NCBI GenBank assembly: GCA_036873135.1
Contig: JAPTYO010000007.1
Span: 25,526,763-25,590,762 of the forward strand
Direction: 5' to 3'
Length of the DNA: 64,000 bases
Source of the DNA: Clarkia xantiana subsp. parviflora
Taxonomy: Eukaryota > Streptophyta > Magnoliopsida > Myrtales > Onagraceae
Part shown: in pieces, positions 48,711 to 58,775 of the stretch
How positions within the stretch are numbered: the first letter of the stretch is position 1
Layout: every line of letters starts with the position of its first letter
Made by a program: the position numbers and the translations under genes
The notes under the pieces: model-generated
Seen by the model: the letters and a program-made list of their open reading frames with translations, nothing else
Databases searched by the model: none
What the model was told of the DNA's origin: nothing

Positions 48711-49675
48711 CTACAGCTCCCGACAATAATCCGTGTCGTGACCGCTGGCGCGGTGAAACCGATAATAGCGATCGGGTCGCGAGCCATAATACTCTCCATC
48801 CTTTCTCGGGGGAAACTTGGCGATGCCCTGTCGCTCCATCACTGCTAGCACCTCTGCTAGGGAGCTGTCGAGAGGGGTGTGATCATCCCTCCGCTTTTCC
48901 TTCCTCGAGGGCTGTCCCTCTCGTCGGTCGGAGCGGCCTCGATTCCGATTGCCCTCAGATTCATCCTTCGACCTTCGGTCGTCCACAGGCTTGGAGGACT
49001 GCTTCCCTTGACAGCTTTTACTAGAGCAGAACTCATAACAAACACAGGAGTAACCAATCACAAACACAGAGATAACCAAATAAAGGTGAAAGTTACTCGC
49101 CTGGAATTATTCACCACAAGCTTGACAAGAATCTGCGAAGCATACAGCTCCCGGAATGTCACGGTATTTCCACCCACGAGGAGCCCTCAATGGATCACGT
49201 TAATGACCATTCTCTTCTCCTGTCGGGGCCCTAAGGGCGAACCAGCCAGAGGCTCCTCCTCAGGCTTTTTCTTCTGGGCCGGCCCTTTGTCCACCAACCA
49301 CTCGGACTGAGCGAGCTCCTTACCTTTATCCTGAGCCCCAGGCGGGACTTGCTCCGGCCTCGGCGCGGAGGTGGCGGCAGCTCCACAGCCTGCTTCTTGG
49401 CGGCCTCTCTCCGGTCCAGGCCTCTCTCCGGTCCAGGAGAGCTTCCATGGCCTCCAAAAACGACGGCGTGGCGTCCGCCACAGCCTTGACTAACTCCGGA
49501 TTTGGAGGAGCATCCTCTCCTCTGTTTTCCCTGGGCTAGGAGACAGATCCCACCGGTGCTTCCTCATGCCCCCTGTCTGGGAGACGTTAGCAACAGGTGG
49601 AGGATCGTCTCGAGCCTCGCTGTGTTCCGGCAGCCTTGAAGTCTGTCCTTGCTTGGTTTGCCTAGCAGGTGCCAT
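48711..49675 (-). pseudogene. Gypsy gag remnants
   Basis: 49675-49490 begins with MAPARQTKQGQTSRL and is a likely gag N-terminus. 49079-48711 is a charged segment (NRNRGRSDRREGQPSRKEKR) ending in YYRFHRASGHDTDYCREL, a decayed zinc-knuckle region. The frame is interrupted between them. A related segment recurs at 48,423-48,665, so part of gag or its border was duplicated. Confidence 0.65.
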
Positions 49676-49714
49676 ATGAACGAAGTAGAGGTTACCTTGG
49701 CTTTTCGTTCAAGG

Positions 49715-49732
49715 TTCCCACAGACGGCGCCA
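49715..49732 (-). other. Primer binding site of the gypsy element
   Basis: Minus-strand TGGCGCCGTCTGTGGGAA lies one base inside the 5' LTR. The TGGCGCC start is typical of plant gypsy elements primed by a host tRNA 3' end. Which tRNA is used was not determined. Confidence 0.8.
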
Positions 49733-49733
49733 A

Positions 49734-50408
49734 TGTTGGATCGCGGTGGAACTCCGGCACGGCGCTTGACGGTGGTCCGAACTCCTTAGCTCCACGCAAT
49801 CCTGCAAAGAGGGGATAGACCGGGCGGTGGCTCGGAATCCCTCTCCGATGCTTAAATGAGTATATGGCAAGAGTAGGCAAGTATGTCTGTAAAAAAGGTC
49901 CTCTCAAACCTGGGGAGTTTCCACCCTTTTATAGGGGAAGTCTAACCCCAGTTACCTGATTTATCGCCTGGGCCGCTGGCCCATATCCCGCGTATTTCGC
50001 TCGTTTATCTGTTACTCCGGATATATCGGCCCACGATCCCGCTATCTTAGCGGATGCGTATCTTGGCCTTATACTCTTGTCGCAAGCCTCGACCACTGTC
50101 GGAGACTCCAGAGTTGTATCATCACTGCCCGGGGCCTCTCGCCATCATGACTTGGCCCATTCTTCTCCGAGATCTTCCATCGGGGCCTGCTCACAGGCAT
50201 CGTGGCCTATTCATAGGCGTGTTCGTCGGGGCTAGCTGTTCAGCTAACTGTTCACTTCACGGGTCCGACTCCGTCGGGACCTTTCCTTGTCGGGGCGCGT
50301 ACCGTCGGGACCTTCTCTCTTGGGCTTTTGGGCCTGATCCAGGGCCCAGTGGGCTGGGCCACCGTCTATTCATCGTTAAGGGCCTAACGGCTACGCCAGA
50401 ATCCATCA
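49734..50408 (-). repeat. 5' LTR of the gypsy element
   Basis: 675 bp, the promoter-side LTR. The minus-strand TATA-like CTATAAAAG is at 49926-49934. No difference from the 3' LTR was seen. Confidence 0.95.
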
Positions 50409-50413
50409 AATCC

Positions 50414-50937
50414 AAAGCTTTATCATAATGATTTCGAGTCTAGTAGTAAGTAGTAATTACCTCCTAAACAGTATGCAATTTATTAATTAATGCAGATTTT
50501 GACACTTCATTAATTAATTATATATTTCGTTTTTGAGTTCTAGGAATGAAAATATTCATTGTTCTTATTAATAAAGCCTTTAACCTTTGTCTTCGATTTA
50601 GATTTTTCTATTCATTATGATACAACCTCGGTTTTTACCAAAAAAAAATCTAAACTTCGTGAAATAATAAATATCGGCTCACTAGCCACTACACCCCGTT
50701 CAAAGTCCTCCCTCTGATCGCCTTCGATTTCCGTGTTTAGCGCAACTTACACGGGTTGACACCTCTTAGTTCTTTCATAGTTTCATTTTACCTTCCATCA
50801 CATCAGATGTACTTTCTACGGATAAATGATAATAGGTCGTAGTCTCAAATCAAAATGAAAGTTAGAAATTCACTCCTAATGGTTAATCCGCAAATTCAAT
50901 CCCAGGAGAAGAAATAGTACCATATCTTCTAGTCGCC
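50414..50937. other. Spacer between gypsy element and hAT-like foldback
   Basis: Ordinary AT-rich sequence continuing the pre-insertion locus. No gene seen. Confidence 0.5.
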
Positions 50938-50945
50938 ATCCGGAT

Positions 50946-51608
50946 GTAGGGGTGGCAATCAGATCGTGTCATGTTGCTAGTGACACGCGTGTCAACAGAT
51001 CTTTCGTGTCAAAACAGATCATCTTAAATGTGTCGCAGGTTTTTCAAACACGGGATTTGACATGGCAGATCCCGTGTCACCCGTGATACGAACGAGAAAC
51101 AGAATTTTCGTGTCAAAACAGATCTCGTGTTGACACGGAACTTGATGAAAATGAAAAACTCAATTTTTTTGGGTGAAAAAAACATGAACTTTACTCCTCG
51201 TTAATCAACATGCTTTCACTTTCCGGCAAAGCAAAATCTCACACCACCCCTGACATTAAAATTTATACCACAGCAGCCTGTGACCGTGCCTCCTCTCGAG
51301 AATTACAACTTCTTAAGGTACTCATTCTCAACTTACACTTTTTAGACCAAAATTTATACAAATGCTAAGTTTTGTAAATATACAATTACTGGTCTTTATA
51401 AATAATAAATATTATGTTTCAAATAAGTCGTGTCGATGCGTGTCTATCGTGGACCTACAGATCAGATCTACACGAACATGCCTAAAAACGTGTCTAGTCG
51501 TGTCACAGATCTATCTGACACGATCAGATTTTCGTGTAGATCAAGACACGAAAAAAACAGGTCCGTATCAGATCGTGTCTTCGTGTCGTGTCAGCAATTG
51601 CCACCCAT
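50946..51608. mobile_element. hAT-like foldback MITE rich in CGTGTC repeats
   Basis: Ends GTAGGGGTGGCAATCAGATC and ATTGCCACCCAT. The flanks ATCCGGAT and ATCCGGAA are an 8-bp target duplication with one mismatch, which suggests hAT. Both arms are packed with direct and inverted CGTGTC/GACACG motifs, probably subterminal repeats. It has no transposase ORF. Confidence 0.7.
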
Positions 51609-51616
51609 ATCCGGAA

Positions 51617-52019
51617 GTGAATGACACATTCACAACATAATTAGGATGCTGATAAAAAGCCCATATGAAATCTAAGGTGATGGAAAAAAAAAAAAAAAAC
51701 CTTACAAACATAGTTATATCACCAACAGTGTTTGACTAGTGGTTAAGAGCGCTTATTTTTATGTGGTTTGACTTCGAAATTTTAGGTTCCAAACCCTTCA
51801 ATGACGTCAATTCGTGGTGATCTGTTTAAAAAAACAGGTCCCGATTGACCCACATATGGTGTCAGACATATAAGGAGGTGAGTATGACTAAGCTTAACAA
51901 GCCGACATCTTGACTATATTAGGTTGTTAGGGGTTATGCTAACGGGGCCGGTGTATTTGCTGATTGTTCGTTAAACCTCAGATCGTGAGTAGAAGAGTTC
52001 AAACATTACATAACTGGAT
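51617..52019. other. Short spacer between two hAT-like elements
   Basis: Contains a poly-A run near 51,684-51,700. No gene seen. Confidence 0.5.
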
Positions 52020-52027
52020 GTACTTAG

Positions 52028-52596
52028 TAGGGGTGAGCGGTTCCGGGTACCCTGTACTTTTTGGGTGCCCCAGAACCAGACCAGTACTAAACAGTTTCTA
52101 ATTTTAGTACCCAGAACCGTACCAGAACATGTAGGAACCGGAATCGGACCCGAACCGTTAAGAACCAATCGGTTCCAGGTACCCGTTAAAGAACCGGTTA
52201 CAAAATTTTCAAACTAAATAATCTAATTATGGGTACTAGTTGGAACCGAGTTTGGATACCCAGTTAGGACCAGGTTCTGGGTACCCAGTTGAAACTGAAA
52301 CATGTATTGTTCCTAATGAATTTATAAAAAAATATTCCCACATTTTCCACAAATAATATGATTTCAAATCTTTAAATAATCATCAAAATTCCTAGTTAGT
52401 TTAAAACGGTTCCGGTTCCGGGTATTTGGGTACCCAAACCCTTATCCCGGAACCGGAACCGAAACTACTGGTTCTTGAATTTTTATCACAGAACCGTACC
52501 AAAACCGTTTACATCTATCCAGAACCAACCCAAATACCGGTTCCAGTCCGGTTTCGGTCCAGTTCCGGTTCCAAGTGGGTAATTTGCTCACCCCTA
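52028..52596. mobile_element. hAT-like foldback MITE rich in GGTTCC/GGTACC repeats
   Basis: A 569-bp element with ends TAGGGGTGAGC and GCTCACCCCTA, flanked by the perfect 8-bp duplication GTACTTAG (52020-52027 and 52597-52604). Both arms contain repeated GGAACCGG, GGTACCC and GGTTCC motifs. It is non-coding. Confidence 0.85.
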
Positions 52597-52604
52597 GTAC
52601 TTAG

Positions 52605-53004
52605 GGTCGCCACTAGCTCATTCTTTTTATGTAAAAAAATAAGTTATAAAAGAAATAAAACAGTGCCCCTCTTAATCTATATATATATTTTTTGTTTGCC
52701 AAATTTTAATCTATAGAACTATATAATTTATTATAGATTTTTTTTTTTGGGCAAATAATTTATTTTAGATATAGATTGGTGAGAAAATAAACCCTTAATA
52801 GTTTATACACGTGACGTGACTTTTTTTGGTAGTTACGTGACTCCGTCCATATTAGCAATAGCCAATAATCAAAGTTCCATTCGAAATCAAACCCTCCCAC
52901 ACTTCTGTCTGTGTCCCCCCCTTCCCCTCCCTCACAAGGCGAAAAATCTCACCTTTCTTCTCTGGAGACGACGATCGGTTTGATCCCAGCTCTGTCCATC
53001 TCTA
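52605..53004 (+). promoter_or_regulatory. Promoter and leader region of the TLC gene
   Basis: Contains ACACGTGACGTGAC at 52807-52820, combining a G-box with a second ACGT core, and a TTACGTGAC at about 52,833. Pyrimidine-rich CCCCCCCTTCCCCTCCC follows near 52,916, as in many plant leaders. A TATA element is not clear. Confidence 0.4.
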
Positions 53005-53760
53005 ATGGATTCCTCTTCCACTTCCCAATCCCTCTTCTCCATCACCGTCTTCTTCCCCATGTTTGCAGCGATTTACCTCTTCGCCTACTTCATCGTCTTC
53101 CGCAGCTGGAGCCCTAAGATCCGTCCCGAAGCCTCCAGCTGTCTCATCTCCCTCGCCCACGGCCCGCCCGCCGTGTTTTTGGCAGCCCACGCGCTTTTCT
53201 CCGACCATGATCCCGGCCGTTCTCTCTCCTCTCTCAACACGCCGGCGCAGAGCTCCGTCCTCGAGTATAGCATCGCATACTTCATCACCGACCTCATCCA
53301 CTACCTCATCTTCTACCCCAAAGACGTGCTCTTCATCGGCCACCACCTGGCGACCCTCTTTGTCTTTGCGACCTGCCGATACTCCGTCCACCATGGCTCG
53401 CGTGCGATTCTCACCCTCCTTGTCCTGGCAGAGGTCACCAGTTTGTGCCAGAACGTATGGACGCTGGCGGGTGTGCGGCGGCACGACTCGGACATTGCCC
53501 GCAAGGTGTTTGATGTTTTGTCTCCGCCCTTTTACTGCTTTTACTCTGTCATCAGGGGATTCGCGGGTCCATTCTTTGTGTTCAAAATGGGGAAATTTTA
53601 CATGGATGGTGGCGCGGCTGGTTTGATTCCCAGGTGGGTCTGGGTTTCTTGGATGGTTGTGGTGGTGATCGCCATTAGCGTCAGTATCTTGTGGATTTCC
53701 AATCTTTGGGTAGAATTGTACAGAGTAAGGAGAACTAAATTGGAAAAGAAATTGGGATAG
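53005..53760 (+). CDS. TLC-domain (TRAM-LAG1-CLN8) membrane protein
   Basis: Single-exon gene of 251 aa with about six or seven hydrophobic segments (about 11-33, 48-62, 84-104, 108-122, 130-150, 175-193, 210-233). The family signature is at 91-114: ITDLIHY followed by IGHH, giving D95, H99, H113 and H114. The plant relatives are TMEM56/TLCD4-like proteins (At1g31300, At4g19645 type) rather than ceramide synthases, which are longer and carry other motifs. The domain is linked to membrane lipid metabolism or sensing, but the substrate is unknown. The chain ends KKLG, which fits a KKXX ER retrieval signal. A long antisense ORF (263 codons) overlaps it but has no family features. Confidence 0.9.
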   Translation: MDSSSTSQSLFSITVFFPMFAAIYLFAYFIVFRSWSPKIRPEASSCLISLAHGPPAVFLAAHALFSDHDPGRSLSSLNTPAQSSVLEYSIAYFITDLIHYLIFYPKDVLFIGHHLATLFVFATCRYSVHHGSRAILTLLVLAEVTSLCQNVWTLAGVRRHDSDIARKVFDVLSPPFYCFYSVIRGFAGPFFVFKMGKFYMDGGAAGLIPRWVWVSWMVVVVIAISVSILWISNLWVELYRVRRTKLEKKLG

Positions 53761-55072
53761 TTCTCTTTTCTCTGTTTGGATGATCAAATTCAAATCTTAT
53801 TGTTACACAGACAAGTTTCTTCTTTTGTGTCTCTGTCCTTAGCATTTAACTTGTTGCTGATAGGTAATATTTGACATGAAAGGGAAAGTCCTCCAAACAT
53901 GACCTTATCAGTACTGAGTCAATTGTCGTAGAACCTCACAACCCGAGCATTATGTGCATATATAATCATATGTGGCTCTTGAAATTGGGATTGTTCTCAC
54001 TTCTCTGTTACTGTTGTTGGATTGTTCCTTGTTTGGATAATAAAATCTTCTTGTTATACAGACAAATACTCTTACCTTTTATTATTGTATGTATTGTTGT
54101 CTCTACTCTCTAGTATCTAACATGACATAACATTGTCAGTACCAATGTCCTACAACAAAGCAACCAAAAATCATATGAATCATCATATGTTACTGTCTAT
54201 TCTGTATGGCTGCTTTATTTTGCTGTTAGATACACGAGGCAAACTGGGTTTCAAATATATGGCTCTTTCTCCAGACTCTACAAAAACAAGCAGTTGATTG
54301 TTTTATTGTTCCTGGTGAGTGCTGCATTTTCTGTACATCGATCATGAATATGGAATTAAATGTAGGTGCAGCCGGTTTCTGCAGAACTTTCGATCAGACT
54401 GCTTTCAATCTAAATAAAAGTTTCGTTGTTTTTTTTTTTTAATTTACAAGTCTGCTTAAAAAAAAAATTTGCTAGCAATTTTGTTCTTTCTCCAGACTCT
54501 ACAAAAACAAGCAGTTGATTCTATTTGTTCCTGGTGAGTTCTGCATATTCTGTTTGATCATGAATATGGAGTTAAATAGGCAGGTGCAGCCGGTTTCTTC
54601 TGCAGAACTTTTGATTGCATTGCTCTGAATCTGAAAGTTTGTGTTTTGTCTTTTTAACTTACAAACATACCTATATTGCTAGCAATTTGCTGTGAAGTTT
54701 ATGTTTCTTGAACTTCAAGAAACATACACATGTTTGCTTCTTCTGCAATTTTTACTTTAAGCTGCTCCTATCGGATACTACTTTACAATCATCTAACTCT
54801 AACCAGAAAACTTCAAAGAACCAGAATATACTTCTGCAATTCTACGCACTGCCTTGGAAACCAAGTAACTATTAACCTGTATATCATACTTATGAACAAA
54901 CTGAAGAAAAGTAGTTGCTTATTCTTTATAACTGCTCTGCAAGTTAATAAAACAACAGAGAAATCATGTTTATTCAATCCAAATAGTTTGTACGATGACA
55001 ACAATTAACAATAACGAAGAAATCAAAATAACTGTTTAACTGAAATTTACATATATAAGAATAGACACTAGT
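53761..55072. other. Intergenic between the convergent TLC and LHT genes
   Basis: Holds the 3' flanks of both genes and a tandem duplication listed separately. CTTCTTGTTA/TACAGACAA-like segments repeat near 53,800 and 54,050. A short ORF pair near 54,730-55,008 has no family features. Confidence 0.5.
54263..54640. repeat. Local duplication of about 160 bp, spaced 222 bp
   Basis: Copy A is about 54263-54430 and copy B about 54485-54640. They share CTCCAGACTCTACAAAAACA, GTTCCTGGTGAGT, GATCATGAATATGGA and GGTGCAGCCGGTTTC. Homopolymer runs separate the copies. There is no evidence of mobility. Confidence 0.8.
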
Positions 55073-58000
55073 TTACGAGTAGAATTTATAGTTCTTTGCA
55101 GAGAGTATAATCTGCCTCAACCCTCCAATCGGCGACAGGATCATCAGCAGCACGCCAAGAGCAATGCAGATCTGTAGACGAACATCCATAGCAAAACATA
55201 TTAACATCATTAATAATCTGTAAGAATTAATCATCGAATTATTCGGCCGAAGATCGACTTACCCAGTTGGCGCACCAAGACAAACTGAACCTCTTTGGTT
55301 TGTAAATGGCAAGCCACATGATGCATGGTAGCTGAAGGATCATAAACAAAATAGTTAGTTATTAAAGCTATTAGAATGTTGTTTTCACTTCATTTTTATT
55401 TATAGTGAAAAGAGAAAATCATTAATAAGGAAACTTACAAAGTATGTTGTTGGAGCAAAAGCCAATCCTCCAAAGAATCCCAGAAGACCTCCAAAGAAAG
55501 GGAAGGTGATGCCAACAAACATAGTAAAAGCTGATCAAAAACCAAACCAAAATATTAGGTTGTTAGTAATTAATATTTATTAGTTCAAAAATGTGAAATT
55601 CAACCACAAATAGATATTACAATTAAATCATCAGTGTCACATACCAACATATGTAGTCCGAGTGATAAAGCGAAGAGTTGCCGTAGGCGCAAAGTTGAGC
55701 TTCTTTACGAGAAACGTTTCTAACATGTCGAATACGGGCATCGCAAAGATCTGAAATCATAACCGTATTTTAAAGTTTAGAGTATGTAAATAAAAAAATT
55801 TACATCCAATCAAAAAAATTAAAGTTAATGGGTTGTAAATTTGGGAGAAACAAAAATCATAAATTTGTCCCTAAATATGGGACAAAAAATACAGTATCTA
55901 TATATAAGTAGGTACCTGATAGCTACCGATAACATGGACGAATACGAACAAGTTGGCGGCGATAATGAGCCACTTGGGCTTCTCCAGGGAGATAAGGATA
56001 TTGTCTTCGACATTGTTGCCAAACACCCAATACCCTAAAAAAGCGACAGGGAGGTAACACAAGGCGACAACAATGTATGCAACAATAACACCCTTCCACA
56101 TTGGTCCTTTCGAGGGCTTTTCGGGCGTGGAGGGGATGGTGGCTTGGATCTCGAGCACCACGTTGTGGCCCGCGTAAGCGAATGCCACGTCACCGAGGGC
56201 ACTAAGAAACCCGAACGTCTGCTCTGTACGGCTGGATGATTTTGGGCCGTAGCTTACGTCTTCGAGCACGCCCTTATGCACGGAAGCTATCCATGCAATT
56301 GAGGAGTAGCTGCATAGAGAGTGAATAAGGTTAGAAAACTTGATTGTTGTTTGTTATCTTGCTCTGTTATGTAAATTGCTAGAAAACAGTAACCACACAG
56401 CACAAATTGTTCATCGTGAATAATGAATAAATTGCTAGCTAAAGTTTTGGTAATTGTTTGTAATAGGAAAACAATCTTTTAGGTGTTCAACTATCAATCA
56501 ACATGTGCGTTTTAGGAGTCTTAGTTTTGTGAACATTTCAAAAAATTGAAAATTTGCTAATTGTGTACTTGTGTAAAATTTATAATTTTCAACATGAATT
56601 CTCAAAACATGTGCATTTGGTTGTCAAGAGCAAACTGAACCATGCTACCAAATTACAACATTACATAAATTATTCAACAAACAATTTGTTTTCATTAAAA
56701 AAAAACAAATAATTAGAAAGTATTACTAAAAAGTAAGGTACCTCAAAGACATAACGGCGGCTGCCAAAGAGACGCCTGAGATGGCGTTGAAGTTGGGTAG
56801 ATGAGAGAGCACAAAATGAACAGAAGAGAAGATGATGATCCAGTATGTAGTTTTGATAGGCTTGCAGTTCTCACAGGCAAGACTCACCACTTTCTGTAAT
56901 GACTTGCCTCCGGTGACCATGTAAACAATATTTACACCGACCTCGACCACCAGCTGCTGCGGCACCACGATGTAGAGCCCTAGTTTCTCGCCAAAAGCGT
57001 GCTGACCGAGCTCGTGGTACCGATCAAACCGTTTTCCAGGAACCATCTCGTGCATTTCCACCATTTGCCATAGGGTGTACAATGTTATCACCCATGATAG
57101 CAGCATTATGGTCACACCCGGACCCCTATATCATATATAATTTATTTAGAAAATAATGAATTTTGCTTTAAGGTTTAAAGGTCTGATTGAAAAAAATAAA
57201 ATAAATTATTAGGGACTAAATTATACAAATATAATAGGACTAAATTGAATAAAATAGGACTTAAGAGGACAAATTATGTGATATTTAATGATTCAACGAC
57301 GGAATTAAAAAAAAAATATATCTCAAATATGTTACAATAAATAAAAATATGAAAAAATAAAATGGTCCAAACATGTATAAAAAACGATTAACCCTAATGA
57401 ATATGAATGAAACTCGCATTAGGAAAATGATACGTGTCAAAATCTTAACAGTGAGACATGATGTGAGGCCGAAAGAGTAGAACAAGAGATCTGAATCCAT
57501 CCGCGGATCAATAATGTCTAAGCCAGGTCCACCAAGCCAAGTGAACAGTTTTAGGGTAAAAAAATTAGGGATATATCTAACAAAACTAAATTAAATGGCA
57601 AGTCAAGTCAGAAAAAATTAACAGGTCATTAGCGAATGCAACAAAAGTAACATGTATAAAACATATTAAACCAAACTAAAAATATGCATTACCAATAAAA
57701 TGACATGATCTAAACATGTTCTAACAAAAACCTATCAACAACCCTAAAGAAAATGAAATAAAATTAAACAAACAATTTTGAGTAAAAATTGGTTGGTTCT
57801 TCGGAAACGAAACGTAATTGAGTAAATAACGCAAATTTAATTAATTTAATAAGTAATAACGAAAAAAGGTTGTTTTTGAATATACCATCCTAGCTCAGAC
57901 ATGGCATACGGGAGACTGAGGACACCGGCACCGACCATGGCGGTGACATTGTGGAAAGTAGAGTACCACCACTTTGCGTTCCTCGACGAAGTTATCGGAA

Positions 58001-58642
58001 GCCAATCGTCGATCGCCTTCTGCTTCGCTGATTTCTCATCTACCTTAATTTTCATAAATCAATCCAAATTAGATATTAAATATATAAATATAATACAAAG
58101 ATTATAAAACGAAGAAACCGTATCTATTATTATTTCGGGCTACAACTAACATACCTTTTTTTTTAAGAATGATCAGATTTGTTGAATTCAACTTTTCTTT
58201 TCTTCTTAAAATTGAAGAAATAAAAATATGTTTTTTAAGCAAAAAAAATCTGTGTCATATTATTACTCAATGTAAGTTACTCAATGTAAGTATTTTGGGT
58301 TGATTTCAATTTTTTCTCTTTTAAAACTGATAGAAGAAGAAAAGATTTTTAAGCATTAAATACGCTTATATCATGAGTAAAGATCTGATACTATGAAAAA
58401 TTATTGCTTAAATCGTCAATTTTAATAAAAATAGGTTAAAAAACTGGAAATCAACCAATTTGAAATTTAAACACTGAATATCAACAGTTAAATTAAATCA
58501 ACAATTAGCCAGATGATTTATACTTATGGTGAAGGCTGCTTTTTAGGTTTTAAACATTATTATTATGAAGTCATCGTATTAAGAGGAAGCTTACGTTAGA
58601 GAAAGCAGACGTGGCGGTGTCGGGAACTGAAGCCGCCGCCAT
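55073..58642 (-). CDS. LHT1: Lysine/histidine transporter (LHT1-like amino acid permease)
   Basis: Eight exons: 58595-58642, 57886-58043, 56742-57125, 55916-56309, 55645-55750, 55439-55530, 55263-55331, 55073-55171. The phases close to 449 aa, and LHT1 proteins are about 440-450. It is a proton-coupled amino acid/auxin permease (AAAP/ATF family) of the plasma membrane. LHT1 takes up neutral, basic and acidic amino acids in roots and mesophyll. The cytosolic N-terminus ends in [20 protein letters not shown]. The first membrane segment is [20 protein letters not shown]. Later landmarks are [39 protein letters not shown] (conserved TM core), [28 protein letters not shown] and [19 protein letters not shown]. 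No frame defects were seen. LHT1 versus a close paralogue cannot be settled without a tree. Confidence 0.93.
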
Positions 58643-58767
58643 AGAGTGTCTTCGTCTTCGTCTCCGCTGCGATTAATTGGTGTGACCAGCGACACAATAT
58701 TCTTCTTATTCTTCTTCTGATGGATGAAAGGAACGCACAGGAGTATAGAAGTGAATCATGAATTAAT

Positions 58768-58775
58768 AATTTATA
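58768..58775 (-). promoter_or_regulatory. Probable TATA box of the LHT gene
   Basis: Minus-strand TATAAATT lies about 126 bp upstream of the ATG at 58642, predicting a leader of about 95 nt. Evidence is positional. Confidence 0.4.

Larger units (their letters stand above)
44512..50408 (-). mobile_element. Recently inserted Ty3/gypsy LTR retrotransposon, coding-defective
   Basis: A 5,897-bp element oriented on the minus strand. It is bounded by two 675-bp LTRs with TG...CA ends and a perfect 5-bp target duplication AATCC (44507-44511 and 50409-50413). From 5' to 3' on the minus strand: LTR, PBS, gag remnants, RNase H, integrase, tandem repeats, PPT, LTR. Integrase after RNase H gives the gypsy order. 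No aspartic protease or reverse transcriptase motif is visible between gag and RNase H, so that part is deleted. The two LTRs are identical base for base. GC content is far above the flanks. Confidence 0.93.

Noticed and set aside
53002..53793. 263-codon ORF antisense to the TLC gene
   Set aside because: It is an open frame created by the GC-rich codons of the TLC gene. The sense strand carries the clear TLC signature, and the antisense product has no domain.
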